Source: Turritopsis dohrnii (lineage: Eukaryota > Cnidaria > Hydrozoa > Anthoathecata > Oceaniidae). Taken from it: DNA of 64,000 nucleotides. Shown in pieces: positions 11,591-22,364 of the stretch. Both the position numbers and the translations under genes were made by a program. Below the pieces are notes generated by a model. The model did not search any database. It was not told where the DNA came from and worked only from the letters and a program-made list of their open reading frames with translations. The first letter of the stretch is position 1. Every line of letters starts with the position of its first letter. Location of the stretch: positions 248,001 to 312,000 of the forward strand of contig BQMF02000024.1 of assembly GCA_027922465.2 (NCBI GenBank), written 5' to 3'.

Positions 11591-14500
11591 CTATGTATCT
11601 AAAAATTCTCTTTCAGAGATATCCAATTCGTTAAAAATTTTAGCAGCACCAAAGTAAAAACTACTTCTTGAGGTTTCCAGTTTTATGGACGGAAGTTTTA
11701 AAGATCGCTTGTTATTTCTTGTCCCTTTAGTATGAACCAAGACATCGAAATAGTTATCGAACATGTCGTGTTGAATTTCTTTCTTCAAAGATTTCTTAAC
11801 CAATGAACAAATCTGCCTCTCAATAACGGCTTTTGTACTTTTGACAGAGTTCGTACCAATGATTCTTGCTGCACGGTGCTCTAAGGACTCGATCTTTGAG
11901 CTTTGACTGCGATTGTAGGATGTTTTGATTGTGGAGCTGTACGTTAGTATTGGCAGAATCATTAAATCGTAAATGATATTCGATGCTTTGACAGTTAAAT
12001 ATTTACGTAAATTGCAGAGCAATCGCAGGCGACTAGCAGCTTTCTTATATGCTTGGTCAAAGTTTAGAGAAAGCGTTAGATGTTGGTCGATAACGTTACC
12101 AAGGTAACAGTATTGAGTGACGGTATTGACAATAGTATTATTATGGACTATTGTTAGCTGGTGCCCATATCTTTTCATTCGTTGAGCTGTGCCTAAGAGC
12201 ATTACCTCGGTTTTCTCTTTTTTTAAATTTAGCAGTAATTCATTTTCCTCACAATATTTAGCAATAGCTGCTAAATCACCATTTAATGCACTTTCAATGG
12301 CAGTCACGGACTTTGCTCCAAAGAAAATAACAGTGTCATCCGCATATTGTATGACTTTTGATTGGCAGACATAGTCATTCAGATCGTTGAAAAATACGAT
12401 AAACAGAAGTGGTCCAAGTATGGACCCCTGCGGGACACCAGACGTTATAGATTCTTTTCTTGATGAATGGTTGTTGATCTCAACAGTTTGCGTTCTATTG
12501 AATAAGTAATCGGTTACCCAGGATAATTCAGGTCCCAGAACACCATGTAACATTAACTTTTCAAGAATGATACTATGTCCCATGGTGTCAAACGCTTTTG
12601 ACAAGTCCAAGAACAAGCATCCTACAAGAAGCCCATTCTCAAAGTTTTTGCGTACAGAGTCACTGAGTAACGTTGCGGCTAATTTAGTTGATCGCCATTT
12701 TCGGAACCCGAATTGGCAGTCACTGAGAAGATTGTTATTCTCTAGGTAATTATACAGCTGATCGTGAACAGTTCTTTCGAGTAGCTTTGACAGAATCGGT
12801 AAAATCGAAATGGGCCGATAGTTTTCTGCAAGATCAGGATTACCAGATTTGAATATCGGGTTGATTTTTGCTGATTTCCACAGTGTAGGTACTGTACTAG
12901 TACTAAGTGATAGGTTTATGATGTGAGCCAACGGACCTGCTATCTCCTCAGAACAGTCTTTTAGCATATTAGGGGGAAGCAAATCGATACCAGTAGCTTT
13001 GTCTCTCTTCAAGCTGTTTAGATGTTTTAGTACATATCCTGGCGTAATATATGTAAACTTGAAAATGTTCTTGGTTCTTAAAGGTTGCTTTCGACAGTTA
13101 GTCCATATGCTATCCCTCAGTGGAAAATTGATTGATTTCATTTGACGAACGATATTGGAGAAATAATCTGAAAAACGTTGGACACGATCAGATACTGCAA
13201 TTGTCCCAGACTCTGTAGATTTCGATTTGGTCGGGAATAACGACTTGATGGTTTTCCAGAACTTTTTCGGGCTGGTATTTTCCTCTTCATTTAGGATATT
13301 TCTATAGTGTGTTGATTTGGCTTTTTTCACAAGGTTATTACATTTGTTACGTTGACGTTTATATTCTGCCAAGCGAGCCTCAGACTTGCTACCTCTAGCT
13401 TTTCTAAGTAATTTGTCTCGTTTATTCATTTCTTTTTTGATGTTGTCATCTATCCAGTCACTGGGTTTTCCTTTGATACGCTTTTCTATCAAAGGAGCAT
13501 GTCTATCAAAAATTTCTCTCAGCTTAGTAGTTAGGTAAGTTACTGCTGAATTTACGTCAAGATCGTTCTCATATACCGGATTCCAGTCGATATCTCTGAC
13601 GTCATTGCGAAGATTAGCTGAATTATATCGACGATAGTCTCGACATTTGATTGTTCGGTAAGAAAATTTTGTTGCATTAATTTTTCGACGACAGTAAACA
13701 AAGTCATGATCACTAATACAAGTTGTGACAACACTCGATGACGGAAAATTTGAAGGCTTCGTGACAAAAATATGGTCAATTAACGTTGCAGTATCTTTTG
13801 TTATCCGTGTAGGAGTTTTGACAATTTGTTTGAAGCCGTAAAAAGTCATTATGTCTTTGAAATTCTGATGTAAAGAAGAATTATTATCATTTTCGTAATT
13901 TATGTTGAAATCACCCATAATATTCATCTCTTTATTTTCTTTAGACACCGGTTCAATGTTCTCGTTCAACTGGTCATTAAAATTATTTGATAAGTGCTTA
14001 GAACTGTCAGGAGGGCCATAAAAACAACCGAAAATAAACGGTTTTGATTTTTTGATTGATATCTCAATGAAAATGCTTTCTATAGAGTCTTGCTGAAGGT
14101 CTGTACGATGTTTATAAGAAATTCCTTCCTTGATGAAAATTCCGACACCTCCTCCTGTGCCCTTTGACCTGTTACGTCCAACAAAATTGTATCCTTCTAT
14201 GTTAAGATGACCATTAATATTATCATCGCTCAAATGAGTTTCGGACAGTCCAATAATATCTAATTCATCGTGCGATTTTAAGAACTCTTCGAAGGAATCA
14301 AAATGTGCTTCCAAACCTCTTATGTTTTGGTGTCCCATTTTTAAACCTTTTTTGGACAGTTTCTGCTTGAACTCGTTTCTTGTAGAGCTACTCTTTGTTC
14401 TGGGTCCAGGACAGGATTCAACATCTCCAGATAATAATAACAACAAGTTTAATGCCAGCTTCGGTTTTAAACATATAACTTTCGAGTTTTGTAGCATATA

Positions 14501-14653
14501 CAACGATTCACAAACATAGGTAACTCCAGTACTTTTAATAATTCCATGATAATAATCAAAACAAACTGAGTCACTGCTAATAAAAGGTTTTTTAACAAGC
14601 AATATCATAAAAATTGCAACCAGTGATTTTAACATGACCGCACTTGCCGCCAT
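11591..14653 (-). CDS. LINE polyprotein: 2A-like leader, APE endonuclease, reverse transcriptase
   Basis: 1,020 residues without a stop. Residues 1-75 are hydrophobic at two places (about 7-20 and 67-75) and precede a 2A-like motif, GDVESCPGP, at 76-84. The apurinic-type endonuclease follows (about 105-325): HQNIRG at 108-113, the catalytic SETHL with Glu138, GDFN with Asp248, and SDH at 314-316. The reverse transcriptase (about 590-850) shows FLDLSKAFDT with Asp683, GVPQGSILGP at 739-748 and YADD at 770-773. The end has the usual C-terminal thumb-like region of CR1/L2 elements. The ORF starts at the ATG at 14651-14653. All catalytic residues I can check are present, so the element may be active or recently active. 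No separate ORF1 is seen; either the leader replaces it or an upstream ORF1 was lost. Confidence 0.93.
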   Translation of the reverse strand: MAASAVMLKSLVAIFMILLVKKPFISSDSVCFDYYHGIIKSTGVTYVCESLYMLQNSKVICLKPKLALNLLLLLSGDVESCPGPRTKSSSTRNEFKQKLSKKGLKMGHQNIRGLEAHFDSFEEFLKSHDELDIIGLSETHLSDDNINGHLNIEGYNFVGRNRSKGTGGGVGIFIKEGISYKHRTDLQQDSIESIFIEISIKKSKPFIFGCFYGPPDSSKHLSNNFNDQLNENIEPVSKENKEMNIMGDFNINYENDNNSSLHQNFKDIMTFYGFKQIVKTPTRITKDTATLIDHIFVTKPSNFPSSSVVTTCISDHDFVYCRRKINATKFSYRTIKCRDYRRYNSANLRNDVRDIDWNPVYENDLDVNSAVTYLTTKLREIFDRHAPLIEKRIKGKPSDWIDDNIKKEMNKRDKLLRKARGSKSEARLAEYKRQRNKCNNLVKKAKSTHYRNILNEEENTSPKKFWKTIKSLFPTKSKSTESGTIAVSDRVQRFSDYFSNIVRQMKSINFPLRDSIWTNCRKQPLRTKNIFKFTYITPGYVLKHLNSLKRDKATGIDLLPPNMLKDCSEEIAGPLAHIINLSLSTSTVPTLWKSAKINPIFKSGNPDLAENYRPISILPILSKLLERTVHDQLYNYLENNNLLSDCQFGFRKWRSTKLAATLLSDSVRKNFENGLLVGCLFLDLSKAFDTMGHSIILEKLMLHGVLGPELSWVTDYLFNRTQTVEINNHSSRKESITSGVPQGSILGPLLFIVFFNDLNDYVCQSKVIQYADDTVIFFGAKSVTAIESALNGDLAAIAKYCEENELLLNLKKEKTEVMLLGTAQRMKRYGHQLTIVHNNTIVNTVTQYCYLGNVIDQHLTLSLNFDQAYKKAASRLRLLCNLRKYLTVKASNIIYDLMILPILTYSSTIKTSYNRSQSSKIESLEHRAARIIGTNSVKSTKAVIERQICSLVKKSLKKEIQHDMFDNYFDVLVHTKGTRNNKRSLKLPSIKLETSRSSFYFGAAKIFNELDISEREFLDT
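14402..14428 (-). other. 2A-like ribosome-skipping motif in the LINE ORF
   Basis: Codes for GDVESCPGP at residues 76-84, preceded by a run of leucines. The viral and LINE consensus is D-V/I-E-x-N-P-G-P with skipping between the last Gly and Pro. Here Cys stands in place of Asn. N-terminal 2A motifs in animal LINEs are known; some act as signal-peptide switches. Activity with Cys at that position is uncertain. Confidence 0.75.
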
Positions 14654-14837
14654 CTTGAATGAAGAGCATTAATTTACGAACTAAATGGATAGATATCGTA
14701 GAGAAAAAGGGTTGTTGACAAATCATTACGGGAGAAAATTCAAAAGAGGAATATAAGTATACGTGAGCTTCATTTTGAAGAGAAGCAATTAAGAAGAAGT
14801 AAGTATCTGGTTTCAGCAATTTTGATGATCTTTTATT

Positions 14838-14990
14838 GGCGCTATTTCCTTATCGCACCCCCTATTTTTTTTTCACTGAAAACCATTCTACACAACACAT
14901 TATGTTCCTTGTGTTCCTTGTGTTGTGTAGAATGGTGAAATAGTTTCCAAGAAAGAAATAGGAGGTGCGAAAAGGAAATAGCCTCCTTTT
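14838..14990. mobile_element. Foldback element of about 150 bp
   Basis: Outer arms GGCGCTATTTCCTTATCGCACC and the complement of GGTGCGAAAAGGAAATAGCC, with an inner pair ACCATTCTACACAACACA and TGTGTTGTGTAGAATGGT. It lies directly upstream of the LINE start. Confidence 0.75.
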
Positions 14991-15015
14991 ATTTTGGTTC
15001 AAATATTATATTAAT

Positions 15016-15343
15016 GTGACGGTTTGAGGAAAAATCATAACAAGTGATATTACTGATAAATTAATTGATAATTTATCAGAAATTTATCAGTAATAATCAT
15101 TAATACTGGTAAATAATCAGTAATTCGTTCAATTTATCAATTCGATGAATCAGTATATATATATTACTGATTATTTATCAGTATTTTTACCGATTATTTT
15201 ATCAGTAATACTGATTCATCGAACGAATCACTGATAAATCTAACGAATTACTGATTAAATCTATTGTTTTCTAATCAGTATATAATTTACTGGTAAATTT
15301 ATCAGAAATTATCACTTGTTATGATTTTCCCTCAAACCGTCAC
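15016..15343. mobile_element. Foldback MITE with GTGACGGTTTGAG ends
   Basis: Inverted ends GTGACGGTTTGAGGAAAAAT and its near-complement ending ACCGTCAC. The interior is made of TTATCAGTAAT-type motifs in both orientations, so nearly the whole 328 bp can fold on itself. No clear target duplication. Confidence 0.75.
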
Positions 15344-16050
15344 ACATACAAGCAAAAAATTTTTACAAACAGATAAAGAAATATAACCAATTCAGCTCAA
15401 GCTTTTTCTTGTGACTATGAATAGAATAATTCAGTAAGAATCACCTTGTCTTCCCTTAAGGTATGTAAGCTAACTTCTTATCTTTAAATTATAATGTTTT
15501 GGAGAAAAAGAATACATTAATTTGAGTGGCATCAGATAATAATCTCTGCAACTTGCCTGACTTTTTCTTCCAGAATTTCTACCCCATCCAATTAGGATAC
15601 GTGGCTGTTCATGTTTTGATTCAATTACACTTCCATATAAGTTCTTGTATTGTCGCATGTAAAGCCTAATTTGACCGTTCAGAGGAACCAAAGTAATGTA
15701 CTTCTTGTCTTGGTTCTTGTTGATAAGTTTCACTACCAGAATGCACTTTCTGTTCAAATAAAGGGCGCAGAGAGGGCGCATTAAAACAAAATAATTTATT
15801 CATTTATTCGAATGAAGAGAACTCCTTTTGTATTGTAATATATTTACTTCGTCACACACAAGTGACATATTTTCCAAAATTCAACATCGTGCTTTATACT
15901 TTCTGATTTCCAACTGAAAAATTTAAAGTTAGCAACAACGGGCGTCTAACTTGGGCGTAAAGACCTGCAACATTACACACACACGGACGGACGGACGGAC
16001 TGACTGACAGACACGGGGAAATGAAAGATCATCTACCTTGAGCCGCTGAC
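15344..16050. other. Right end of the composite insertion, no recognised gene
   Basis: Contains a 103-codon minus-strand frame (15781-15470) with an unremarkable basic peptide that I do not recognise, then ACGGACGGACGGACGGACTG-type tetranucleotide repeats at about 15983-16015, just before the insertion end. A similar pattern of short repeats near one terminus is common in invertebrate non-autonomous elements. Confidence 0.4.
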
Positions 16051-16387
16051 CAATAAAACAAAAAACACAAAAAGTATAGCATTAGTGACGATATAATATC
16101 GAAAAGCTTTTGCTTGATTTTAAAGTATTGATTTGTTATGTCTTTAATAAATTCTGCATTAATTTAAACATATTTTGATTAATAATAAAAAGTCCAATAA
16201 TGATGAATAATCTAATTTTTACATTTGCAACGAGAACACTTTTGCACTACAAAATCTTATTCATAGTTCCTTAGAGATTTGCCCATTTGAATTCTTATAG
16301 CAAGCTTTATTGCTGATTGGAAATGATTTGTAGGTGGCGTATAAAAAAACTTAATACTGACAGGAAATGTACATCTATATAATCACT

Positions 16388-16660
16388 GAGGGCACAAAGA
16401 CGTCGTAAAGATGTCCCAATCACATCTTCCTGAGACGTCTCGATGACATCCCAATGACATCGTAACGAAGTCGCAGGATTATGAGATTTATTCGTTCATC
16501 TTTGTGAAATTGTCGTAGAGACGTCTTTCCAAAACGTCCCAAAGACGTCGCTCAATGGTCGCTCAATGGGAATCTCAAAAACATCCCAACAACATCGCTA
16601 AGAAGTCGTAGGAATCTGAAACTTACTCTATGGTCATCGTGACGACGTCGTAAGGACTAC
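16388..16660. mobile_element. Older GACGTC-rich MITE fragment, copy A
   Basis: Starts GGGCACAAAGACGTCGTAAAG, and repeats AAGACGTC and CAACGACATC-type words. It is related to the complete element at 53011-53899, whose ends are CCCAGCGGGCACAAAGACGT. The right terminus is not recognisable here. Also at about 43478-43760. Confidence 0.65.
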
Positions 16661-18152
16661 GTTGGAATCATTAAAAGAACAAAACATACACATTCAAGAT
16701 GTCTTCCTTTTAATTCTTTACAATTCAACATATATAAGCTAATTTGTTATCAAGTTATGAAATTTTGAATCACCATGCATTCTCACATTTAAAAATCCCC
16801 TCGGCAACCCTTTTTGAAATTTCCCCTACCTCCTTTTTCGATCAGGGACATCTTTTAGCACCAATGCAAGTTTTATTTTTATGTCATATTCAGTGCTTTT
16901 GTGATGCTGGTGTACTGAAACTAATGTGTAAATATGTATAAATATACTTAACGAACGGATTCAGAAAACTGAAACTCGCCGTTACTTGCACGAACAGTCT
17001 TTACAAGGTGTTTTCCATTTCCACGCTGCCAGTGTGGCATGATCATTTAAAAGTTTTTAGTTTTTCTATTAGAAAACACGAAAACACGAAAAAGAATTTT
17101 ATAAATAGAGTAATTAAAAATCAATTGTAATTATCACAGGACATCTCATTTCAATCTCACGGGACATCTTCACGAGACAGCTACTTTTGTCCCCGTGTTA
17201 TTCAGCGTTTTGACAGTTGTCTATTCAGTTCACAAAATATTAGACTTATTAGCCCATGAGCTAGGTTCCAAAATTTGACAATAAGGGCTCAAGCGTGGAA
17301 GTAAGGTTTGATAGGGTTTTTAGCATCCTCAAGGCATATATTTTAAGGAATAATATGCCCCACTGTGTGAATCGGTAGCTTTTGATCTGAATTGCATGGG
17401 TTTTTGGATGTGGTCAAATCGAAAATTTAAGTAAGGGTTTCCAGGCAAAATGCAAAATGGGTCCCTTCTTGAAAATGCTCATATCTTTTGATCTACTCGT
17501 TAAAACTGTCTCAAATTTTGACAGTAAGTAGAGGTTATATGAAAATTGAGAAAAATGAAAAAAATTGGTAAAGTTTTTATCAGGGGGTTATGTACATAAA
17601 AAAGTAAGCAAAATAATAATAGAAAACATGTTTCCCCCCTTTTTTTTACAATGTTATTAACGACAATCATCACTTTATTCCTGAACTTACCACCAAGTTA
17701 CTTTATCTAACTACATGTACAATAAAAACAATTTAACGATTTATGCATTTCAGGGGGTAAAAATCGTTAGAAATTGGGTATTTTGACCACCAAAAGCTGT
17801 TTATGAGCCTCGAATTTGCTTTTCTGAAGTAGTTTTTCATCTTCTGAGATTGTTAAAACATTTTCAAATTCGTTTAACTACGATTGCACTAGTATTTGAT
17901 CATTTCCGGGGGTAAAAAAAGCTAAAAAGGCAGACAAAATGTTATTTTGGCCATTTTGGGTTGTTTTTAACCATGGTATTGCTTTTCAACGAACCTGATA
18001 TAATTTTCGACGATAGTTATAGAATCTACATATCCAAAACTGACTTCATTTAATTACACTCTTATTATTCTTGTTATTATGATTATAATGATCAAGACGT
18101 TGATAAATGTTTTTCTGGCAGTGTATACAAAAAATATTGTCTTTTGATATAG
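16661..18152. other. Non-coding stretch shared by A and B
   Basis: No gene recognised. The sequence is unusually well kept between A and B (43770-45266), with only scattered substitutions. A GGGGGTAAAAA word recurs at about 17755 and 17910. Confidence 0.4.
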
Positions 18153-19500
18153 TTAGTCATCATCATCTTCATCGTTCCCTTCGCCACTACAGATATTTCC
18201 GACAAGTGAATCTTGCAAAGTTCTCGCAGTGTTAGGTAATGAGTTGTCAATACATGGACACGAGTCTGGTATACATTTCCTCGGAGAAGAACAATACATT
18301 AGCTGAAGTACTTCCTCCAGTGCTGGTAATATTGTATTCTACTTGATAACCAAATCATCATCCTCGTTTTGATCCCATCCAAAACCAACTGGTGATGGTA
18401 AAACAGGTAAAGTTTCCAAACACTTTCACCAGATGTGGGTTTGGTAACAGGCCCTGCTTGAATGGAGATAAATGCCATCTGAACACGGGGTTTAACACTT
18501 GGCTTCCATCTCCCTTGTTTCGCCGAGTAGAGATTGTAGCGGACAATGTCAGTAGTTTCATCCTCTTTGTGCCCATAGAGATGACAAACAAGTTTTTTTG
18601 GAGCGATTGATGTTTTTCTTCAGTGAGAGAAGGCTCGTTACCAAACAAACTGAACATATTGATTCAAGCCATTTCATTTAACAGTAGTTTCACTGGTTTT
18701 GACTTTCCTTTCCCAAAAATGCACTAACAGCATCGCACCCTGTAAATGCATGCAAACCAAAAAGTGCTCTACAAGCTTTTCCAATCTCTCCAATGTGAAA
18801 CCTCTTTGTCAATGCTCGTTTAATTTTTGTGATTGAAATGATTCGTGCCTTGTTTCGTGTCCCTGTACAGATGAAAGTTGCCTATGAAGTATTCAGCGAC
18901 TCCAAGAGAAATCATAAAGACATCAGTGTCAGGGGTGTGAATAATGATGTTTTTCACGTTCTGTTCGTCGATATATTTGGCGTGCAAAAGCATTCGAGCG
19001 TCTGCTTCCTCATGGTTCGATGCAATCCCTTGTACTTCACTGCTTCTTCCATTTGTTCCCAATTTGATGCAAATGTCATCATATGCCACATATAGATCCA
19101 ACTATTTTATGACATCAAAGCTTTCTTTCCAGCGACTGGCTATGAATCTGATCAGATCTGTTTTGTTTTCGCCCCTTGAAAGAAATGACCCCCATTTTTT
19201 TATTTGCTGACACCCAACTATTTTCTTGAATTTCAACTTGCCAGTCTTTCTGTGATTTCTTTTTGCGTTCTTGATAGAGGACTTGGATAAACATCAAACA
19301 CAATATCAATTCTTGAAGAATGGTGGTTGGAAGAAACAGCAAATTCATTGAAGGTCAAGCCAGCATTCTTCATCTTACGAACCAATACCATTCCATCAAT
19401 GATGGTCGCCACAGGTGCTGGTGTGAAATCTACAAGTGCGCCCTTTTTCAAGCTCATACATCAGTGGCGACTTATTCGTTTTATTAATTCCCCTTTGATT
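18153..19500 (-). pseudogene. Decayed HEEAD/GCDT-family gene, copy A
   Basis: Minus-strand remnant of a family I know from cnidarian and other animal gene sets, often in many transposon-like copies and annotated only as uncharacterised. In order: VDFTPAPVATIIDGMVLV, RIDIVFDVY, a +/-1 shift into SIKNAKRNHRETG and ENKTDLIRFIASRW, a stop, then NHEEADARMLLHAKYI and IIIHTPDTDV. The acidic pairs HEEAD and PDTD are spaced like the I-region of FEN1-like PIN nucleases (inference). The C-terminal part reads SPVGFGWDQNEDDDLVIK, stop, EEVLQLMYC, CIPDSCPCID and an acidic tail ending at 18155-18153. Copy A has further lesions: the open stretch after PDTDV is 93 codons against 146 in B. Confidence 0.75.
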
Positions 19501-21310
19501 TGAGCTTCCAGTAAATCCGATTATACATTATCAGGTGGCAACACACCAGAAGATAAGTTAATGAGTGCAAAATCGTGATGACTTCTAGAATAGCAGAAAC
19601 TTTGATAAGATCTCTTTTCAATCTGCAAGGGAACAGATCAGGGTGTTTGGTGTTGGTTCGAATAGACAGAAGCTCTTCTATGCTTTTCCTCGTGCTTGCT
19701 CTGTATGAAGCCAATACGACAGCAACGTGGACGACGACGTACAAGATATGCATCTTCAATGAATCACAAAAGAGGAGAAACTATATAGTTGGGGTTAAAA
19801 AGTTTATTTATAATGCCTTTGAAGTTTGTTTTTTGTACTTTGAGAGACAGAATCTTCTCACGTCTTCGTTTTCAATACGACTTCAAAATGTTACTTTTCA
19901 CGTTGTGTGTAGAACAGGCAAATCTAATAATGATATTGGTAAAATTGAAAACATTTCCCAATAGTATAATGTGAGATGACTTTCATTCTAAAGCAAATCT
20001 ATGGAGTAAAGTGAATCTTTTGTTTGCCTCACGTCATCGTCCACGTTGTCGTCGTTGTTTTCCCTATTCTTGTTTCTTACCTATTTGAAAGTAATCGTGA
20101 TTCTGAATGCCCACAAAATGTGGGAGACCTGGGTGTTGCTTAATGTTTCAATTTTAAAACAGAAACTTGGTAAGTTGATGATGTTGCTCTGAATGAATTT
20201 AACACAGAATAGTAGTTCAAACTTTTATTTCCTGATGGAAATGGTGATAGAACAATGATAAAACTACAAAACTATAGCTGAAAGTGCTACTGAAGCTTTT
20301 TCTGATGATGTATACCGACGTAAAGATTTGTAGCCCATGCAAGATTTGCATTTTTGACTTACAATATTCTATATCGTAGACGTTTAATAGGGCAGGGTAG
20401 CTTTTATTTGAAACAAAATCCTAGCGATACAGATTTTCCTATATACGAGGTATGGTTAGGACGAGAAGTCTTACAGTTGTGATTAAGACGTTAATGCGTT
20501 ATATAAAAATGCTAGGAATGCCTATACACATTCACATTCGTTATTTTGAATGCCGCTTAATTCGAACATTCCTTATTTCGAACACATTTTCCGGTCCCTT
20601 GAGTTTGGTCTAATAAAGTCTTAAATTTGCTGCCGCTTAATTCGAACTCCGATAATTCGAATATTTCGTTAATTCGAATAGTTTTTTCGGTCCCTACGCT
20701 AAAAAAATGCTCGTTAATTCGTACTTTTGCGCACTGTTAATCTAAAACTGTAGGGATAATGAAGACATTTTTCTTATGGTTCAACTTTTCAATAAATTGT
20801 ACATTCCCAGTAAAATGATTTTCACAAGGTATTTGGAGTCCTTCTTAATCACCAAGATTAATTCTTTTACCGGTTACTACCACTTGAAAAAAAACCCGAG
20901 AAAGCGACCTGTTTTTCCTTTTGCCAAATGTACAACCACGATGTTGTTTTGTGTGACTGCAACGGCGTATTTGTCAAATTCATTTTCCTAAATATTGTCC
21001 AATTTTTGGCTGCAATATTTCCATATGAGCATGGTAACCTTTAATGTACGAAGATATTTATTTATTTATTGAGTAGATGGCTTTACAAAGTGTTGTAAAA
21101 TATTCCATTCTGAAATTATTTGATTCTGGAAACGTTCGAATTTGAAAACGATCGATTTTTAAAACATTATAATTTAAAAATTTGAGGATGGAATGTCTTG
21201 TTTTTTTACATTCTTTTCGTTTGCTGTCAACGCACAAGAAAAATGTTAATCGCTGAAAAACGACCACTAAAGTCTGCGGGAGAAATGCCAGGCTATAAAG
21301 GACCTTGAAA

Positions 21311-21312
<2 letters not shown>

Positions 21313-21344
<32 letters not shown>

Positions 21345-21614
21345 CGGGAGTTTTCAGTCCTTGGGCTTCCATCCGTAATGGTTGGTTCTTCCGCCCGCCG
21401 ACTTGCAACTATTAGTTGACTTACCGCCAGAGATACGTATAGCATTGCTCTAACTTGCCGAAGGCCAGTGTGCAGTCAGTCGATGGCTCCTAATGGGCTG
21501 ACACGCTGCTTTTAAAGCGCATCGGAGTGGTGTATTGAGATGCGACATGACTGGACTCGAACACGAGTCGCAGCAGTCGCACTCAAAGGTACTAACCACT
21601 ACACCATCGCTGCA
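21313..21614 (-). mobile_element. tRNA-derived SINE, copy A only
   Basis: On the minus strand the head reads GCAGCGATGGTGTAGTGGTT, with an A box TGGTGTAGTGG and a B box TGTTCGAGTCC about 35 bases further on. The 3' end is a (TTAC)n tail of about eight units. Copy B is the empty site (GACCTTGAAAAATGGATGAG at about 49172). The target duplication is unclear: an ATGGATGAGTAATAA-type sequence is doubled on one side only. Confidence 0.8.
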
Positions 21615-21636
21615 CAAATGGATGAGTAATAAAAAA

Positions 21637-21775
21637 TGGATAAGTAATAAAGATGTAACTGCAAAATATAATGTACCAAAAAAATACTTTGTCAACTTCG
21701 GTCAAGAACAAAAAGAAACTTATGGGTTCACTAGAAATAGGAGCCAACGACAAAAGTTGAGAACAGGTAACTTTT
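21637..21775 (+). pseudogene. CENP-B-like helix-turn-helix remnant of pogo transposase, copy A
   Basis: Plus strand; the translated pieces WISNKDVTAKYNVPK and, after a one-base shift, NTLST-like and VKNKKKL-like words, then RQKLRTGNF. This is the N-terminal DNA-binding region of pogo/Tigger transposases, broken by a frameshift and followed directly by the C-terminal tail. Copy B equivalent at about 49183-49320. Confidence 0.65.
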
Positions 21776-21819
21776 GATTGGTAGACAAGGCTGATTAAGT
21801 TTAAAATGTTCTTAATGTT

Positions 21820-22364
21820 GAAAACTTCCAGGCATCAGATGGCTGGCAAGTTTCAGCTTGTGAGTCAGTGACGGTAAAGGCAGTAGTGAATTGTTTTCGG
21901 AAGTCTAACATATCAGTTGAAAACCAGAACGATGCTATTGCTGAAGATGATGAGCCTTTCAAAGACTTGGAAGAAGAGATGAAGAATTTACGTGCAATTC
22001 AATCCGATCTTGTTTGTGACACAATGACACTTCCTTCGCTGATTTTGATAATGGAGTTGCGGTTGTGCAGCCCATATTATTCACTGACGCGGAAATCATA
22101 GCAGATGTTTTGGGCACAGAAGATGCCAACAACGAAGATGGTGATGATGGCGGAGTCGAAGCTGAAAAAGAAATTGTTGAGTGCCCTGACCAAAATGAAC
22201 TTTAAAAAATGGTGGAGTTAATGAAACGGTTCTCCTTATTTTCAAATGATGGACTTGTTCAATCGTATGCAAATCATATTGGTCGGATTCTTGACACGCA
22301 CTTGTCCCAGGCGAAGAAGCAAACAAAGATTAATGATTATTTCAAAAAATCGCAATATCACTGA
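21820..22364 (+). pseudogene. C-terminal remnant of pogo/Tigger transposase, copy A
   Basis: Reads SVTVKAVVNCFRKSNISVEN and DDEPFKDLEEEMKNLRA, then after a frame change FTDAEIIADVLGTEDANNED, IVECPDQNEL, stop, MKRFSLFSNDG and KKQTKINDYFKKSQYH to the TGA at 22364. The NCFRK and DPFxDL words and the closing IxDYF are typical of the tail of Tigger/jerky-type transposases. The catalytic domain is absent. Confidence 0.8.

Larger units (their letters stand above)
11253..14830 (-). mobile_element. CR1/L2-type non-LTR retrotransposon, apparently full coding length
   Basis: Minus-strand LINE with a 5' leader of under 200 bases (left limit about 14830 estimated), one long ORF (14653-11591), a short 3' UTR, and a 3' end that is a simple AAT microsatellite instead of poly(A). 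Short-repeat tails are typical of the CR1/L2 group. It lies in the copy A-only insertion, so it is absent from copy B. The target duplication was not identified. Confidence 0.85.
8709..16050. mobile_element. 7.3-kb composite insertion in copy A only
   Basis: Copy B is the empty site: TAAAACAATAAAAC at about 43132-43145. In A the insertion starts CAAGAGGCCCATAGGCCTTA and ends TTGAGCCGCTGAC, with CAA on both sides (8706-8708 and 16051-16053), a probable 3-bp target duplication. The outer ends are partly complementary: AGGTCAGCG at the left, CGCTGAC at the right. Inside are an inverted diverged copy of the start of the duplicated segment, a CAGGG MITE, an intact LINE, two foldback elements and a (GGAC)n tract. 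The whole may be one large non-autonomous element loaded with nested insertions. I cannot name its superfamily. Confidence 0.8.

Noticed and set aside
12189..14519. Plus-strand and alternate-frame ORFs over the LINE (12189-12374, 12567-12749, 13552-13779, 14322-14519)
   Set aside because: They are shadows of the 1,020-residue minus-strand ORF.
16744..16941. 65-codon frame kept in both copies (also 43858-44055)
   Set aside because: Low overall divergence between copies makes such conservation uninformative, and the peptide is not recognised.
19575..19964. 129-codon plus-strand ORF and its copy B equivalent at 46686-47039
   Set aside because: Antisense to the upstream part of the decayed HEEAD/GCDT gene. 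In copy B the end is changed by the TIR insertion. No recognisable protein.
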